Part shown: one piece after another, positions 6,218 through 7,540 of the stretch
Layout: every line of letters begins with the position of its first letter
Numbering within the stretch: position 1 is the stretch's first letter
NCBI GenBank assembly: GCA_002408185.1
Contig: DHQV01000004.1
Span: forward strand, 1-7,540
From: Deltaproteobacteria bacterium UBA5329
Lineage (GTDB): Bacteria; Desulfobacterota; Syntrophorhabdia; Syntrophorhabdales; Syntrophorhabdaceae
DNA: 7,540 nucleotides
Reading direction: 5' to 3'
Position numbers and translations under genes: made by a program
The notes under the pieces: model-generated
Told to the model about the DNA's origin: nothing
Database searches by the model: none
The model's input: only the letters and a program-made list of their open reading frames with translations

Positions 6218-6343
6218 AAAAAAAGCGTAAGTCGTAAGTCGTAAGTAGTGCAAGGCATATCTCTCGTTTGTTATGCTGGCAGCCTTTATCCCCATGTAAT
6301 CGCAGGTCTCAATAGTTTTAAGACCTTACGACTGACGACTTAC
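6218..6343 (-). terminator. Putative intrinsic terminator of trpS formed by a long inverted repeat
   Basis: In the trpS transcript a 20-base arm starting in the stop codon (6343-6324) can pair, with one mismatch, to a second arm (6245-6226). The second arm is followed by one C and seven U (6224-6218). The loop between the arms is about 78 bases, much longer than normal, but smaller stems inside it (AGGTCT 6304-6309 with AGACCT 6321-6326, which competes with the outer arm; AAGGC 6252-6256 with GCCTT 6282-6286) could compact it. The stem followed by a T tract fits termination; the long loop makes efficiency uncertain. Confidence 0.5.
6226..6343. repeat. 118-bp element with 20-bp terminal inverted repeats (MITE-like)
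   Basis: The ends at 6226-6245 and 6324-6343 are inverted copies matching at 19 of 20 positions. The left end is itself about three tandem 7-base units (GTAAGTC at 6227-6233 and 6234-6240, GTAAGTA at 6241-6247). The interior encodes nothing recognisable. The element runs into the trpS stop codon: the TAA at 6342-6340 is part of the right arm. No obvious target-site duplication flanks it, so mobility is not shown. It could be a non-autonomous insertion, a REP-like palindromic repeat or simply a structured terminator. Confidence 0.55.
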
Positions 6344-7320
6344 GGTCTATACAGTCCCATGACCTCGCGGACCTCGTCCATGGTTACGTCCGCAATTTGT
6401 TTGCATGCGGTGGCGCTCTGGCGGAGGACGTCCTTGACGTAATCCATATTCGCTACCAGTTCACGGGCCTTCTCGCGAATGGGCGTAAGCTCTTTTTTCA
6501 CATTTTCGAACAGCATCTTCTTACAGTCGATGCAGCCTATCCCGGCGCTCGTACAGTCCCTATCGATATCGATGAGCATACTGTTCTCTGAAAATGCACG
6601 GTGGATCGTGTATATGTTACAGACATTCGGGTCGCCCGGGTCTTTTCTACGCACGCGTTTAACATCTGTCACCGCCGTGCGGAGCTTTTCCCAGATGCTG
6701 TCCTCTTCTTCGAGTACCCCGATGAAATTACCGAGTGATTTTGACATCTTGGCCTGACCGTCGACGCCCAGTATGCGCGGGGCCATTGACAGAATTTCCT
6801 GGGGTTCAGGAAACACCTCGCCGAAACGGCTGTTGAATTTCCGTGCTACCTCGCGGGAAAGCTCGATATGCTGCACCTGGTCTTCACCAACCGGGACATA
6901 ACCTGCCTTGTAAAGCAGGATGTCCGCGGCTTGGAGCACAGGGTAATCCATGAGGCCCATATTGATATTGGCCCGATGTTGTTTCGCCTTATCTTTGAAC
7001 TGTGTCATCCTCTCGACCTCGCCGATCGGTGTGACGGTGTTGAAGATCCATGCGAGCTCGGTATGTGCAGGCACATGGGACTGGACGAATATATTCGATT
7101 TTTCGGGGGACAACCCGCAGGCGAGCAGGATGAGCCCCGTTTCGAGGGTGCGCCGTGCCATTTCCTCGACGGGGTATTCGATGGTTATGGCATGATAATC
7201 GACCACGCTGAAGATGCAATCATATTCTTCCTGAAGGTAAACCCAGTTCCTGATCGCTCCAACATAATTGCCGAGATGTATCTCACCGGTCGGCTGGATC
7301 CCGCTGAAAATTCGCTTCAT
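6340..7320 (-). CDS. trpS: Tryptophanyl-tRNA synthetase with likely 4Fe-4S-binding motif
   Basis: This 326-residue class I aminoacyl-tRNA synthetase charges tRNA-Trp with tryptophan in the cytoplasm. FSGIQPTGEIHLGNYVGAI (5-23) includes the HIGH-type sequence IHLGN. The tryptophan-pocket and family segments FSVVDYHAIT (37-46), MTQFKDKAKQ (105-114), MGLMDYPVLQAADILLY (121-137) and VPVGEDQVQHIELSRE (142-157) follow. AKMSKSLGN (190-198) is the KMSKS loop. In the C-terminal domain Cys234, 256, 263 and 266 form CX21CX6CX2C, closely resembling the 4Fe-4S motif I recall from the Thermotoga maritima enzyme (CX22CX6CX2C). The ATG start has a strong GAAGGAG site eight bases upstream. It appears to be a single-gene transcript. 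Its stop codon falls within an inverted-repeat element. Confidence 0.96.
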   Translation of the reverse strand: MKRIFSGIQPTGEIHLGNYVGAIRNWVYLQEEYDCIFSVVDYHAITIEYPVEEMARRTLETGLILLACGLSPEKSNIFVQSHVPAHTELAWIFNTVTPIGEVERMTQFKDKAKQHRANINMGLMDYPVLQAADILLYKAGYVPVGEDQVQHIELSREVARKFNSRFGEVFPEPQEILSMAPRILGVDGQAKMSKSLGNFIGVLEEEDSIWEKLRTAVTDVKRVRRKDPGDPNVCNIYTIHRAFSENSMLIDIDRDCTSAGIGCIDCKKMLFENVKKELTPIREKARELVANMDYVKDVLRQSATACKQIADVTMDEVREVMGLYRP

Positions 7321-7328
7321 GCTGTATG

Positions 7329-7335
7329 CTCCTTC
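7329..7335 (-). promoter_or_regulatory. Ribosome binding site for trpS
   Basis: GAAGGAG on the minus strand ends eight bases before the ATG whose first base is 7320. It is the strongest Shine-Dalgarno match in the window. Confidence 0.75.
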
Positions 7336-7378
7336 GAAAGACCAAAAAAGGCCGTTTTTTACTCTATTTACCGTGTGT

Positions 7379-7408
7379 AATGTACCTTAAAACGAGGGGT
7401 TAAATCAA
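7379..7408 (-). promoter_or_regulatory. Possible weak promoter for trpS
   Basis: On the minus strand TTGATT (7408-7403) and TACATT (7384-7379) are 18 bp apart, each four of six to the sigma-70 consensus. They lie about 60 bases upstream of the start codon. This is the best pair I see in the region; the match is too weak for confidence. Confidence 0.25.
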
Positions 7409-7463
7409 CTAACGCCCGCGGTCAACCTCGCCTTCGAGACTGTGTCATAATTATAATTTCGCC

Positions 7464-7540
7464 GTCATTCCCGCGCCGGGCGGAATCCGAAACCTAAGTG
7501 GATGTGTCTCCCTGACACTGTCATTCCGGCTTTAGCCGGA
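7464..7540. repeat. Two short GTCATTCC-type palindromic repeats (REP-like)
   Basis: Two units begin with GTCATTCC. The first (7464-7488) is an imperfect palindrome with ATTCC (7467-7471) and GGAAT (7482-7486) arms and ends in GGAATCC. The second (7520-7540) has perfect TCCGGC (7525-7530) and GCCGGA (7535-7540) arms around a TTTA loop and is cut by the window end. Repeats of this type are dispersed through many bacterial genomes between genes. Copy number cannot be judged here. The rest of 7336-7463 shows no gene. Confidence 0.6.

Noticed and set aside
6226..6247. Tandem 7-base GTAAGTC units as a CRISPR-like array or phase-variable repeat
   Set aside because: There are only about three units with no spacers, outside any coding frame and downstream of the ftsB -35 in neither direction. 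They are better explained as one arm of the inverted repeat.
7332..7350. A-tract/GGCC/T-tract at the trpS leader as an intrinsic terminator or attenuator
   Set aside because: The possible stem would be mainly A-T pairs around a five-base loop, with no leader peptide rich in Trp codons, so trp-type attenuation is not supported.

Overview
The window reads almost entirely on the minus strand. It carries a tightly packed gene run from a Gram-negative bacterium. Lipopolysaccharide inner-core heptose genes (hldA and two heptosyltransferases), an FtsB/DivIC division protein, two radical SAM enzymes and a tryptophanyl-tRNA synthetase with a four-cysteine Fe-S-type motif suggest an anaerobe with an outer membrane. 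A Desulfobacterota- or Nitrospirota-like lineage would fit, but that is inference from gene content; nothing here fixes the taxon. GC content is moderate by eye and similar across the genes, so I see no sign of a transferred island.

Layout in the direction of transcription (high to low coordinates): (1) 7321-7540 is non-coding. It holds short palindromic repeats of the GTCATTCC type at its far end and the trpS ribosome binding site next to the gene. (2) trpS, 6340-7320. (3) A 166-bp gap that is unusually well organised: a 118-bp element bounded by 20-bp inverted repeats starts inside the trpS stop codon and ends at a run of seven T on the transcribed strand, so it looks like a terminator. Six bases further on lies a near-consensus sigma-70 promoter (TTGACA, 17 bp, TAATAT), placed so close to the ftsB start that the mRNA would be almost leaderless. 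(4) A seven-gene run, 6173 down to 85: ftsB/divIC, a radical SAM protein with CX4CX2C cysteine spacing, a YbgC/FadM-type hotdog thioesterase, waaC-like heptosyltransferase I, a B12-binding-type radical SAM protein, waaF-like heptosyltransferase II, and hldA heptose-7-phosphate kinase. Neighbours overlap or lie 1-2 bp apart, so one operon with translational coupling is very likely. (5) 1-84 follows hldA and contains short direct and inverted repeats.

Functionally, HldA phosphorylates D-glycero-beta-D-manno-heptose 7-phosphate on the way to ADP-heptose. The WaaC- and WaaF-like enzymes would then add the first and second heptose to the Kdo-lipid A core. The adenylyltransferase (HldC), GmhA, GmhB and HldD are not in the window. 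The roles of the two radical SAM proteins and of the thioesterase in this envelope/division operon cannot be read from the sequence; they are the most interesting unknowns, together with the trpS-ftsB intergenic element. I found no clear evidence of a wholly new multi-gene system.
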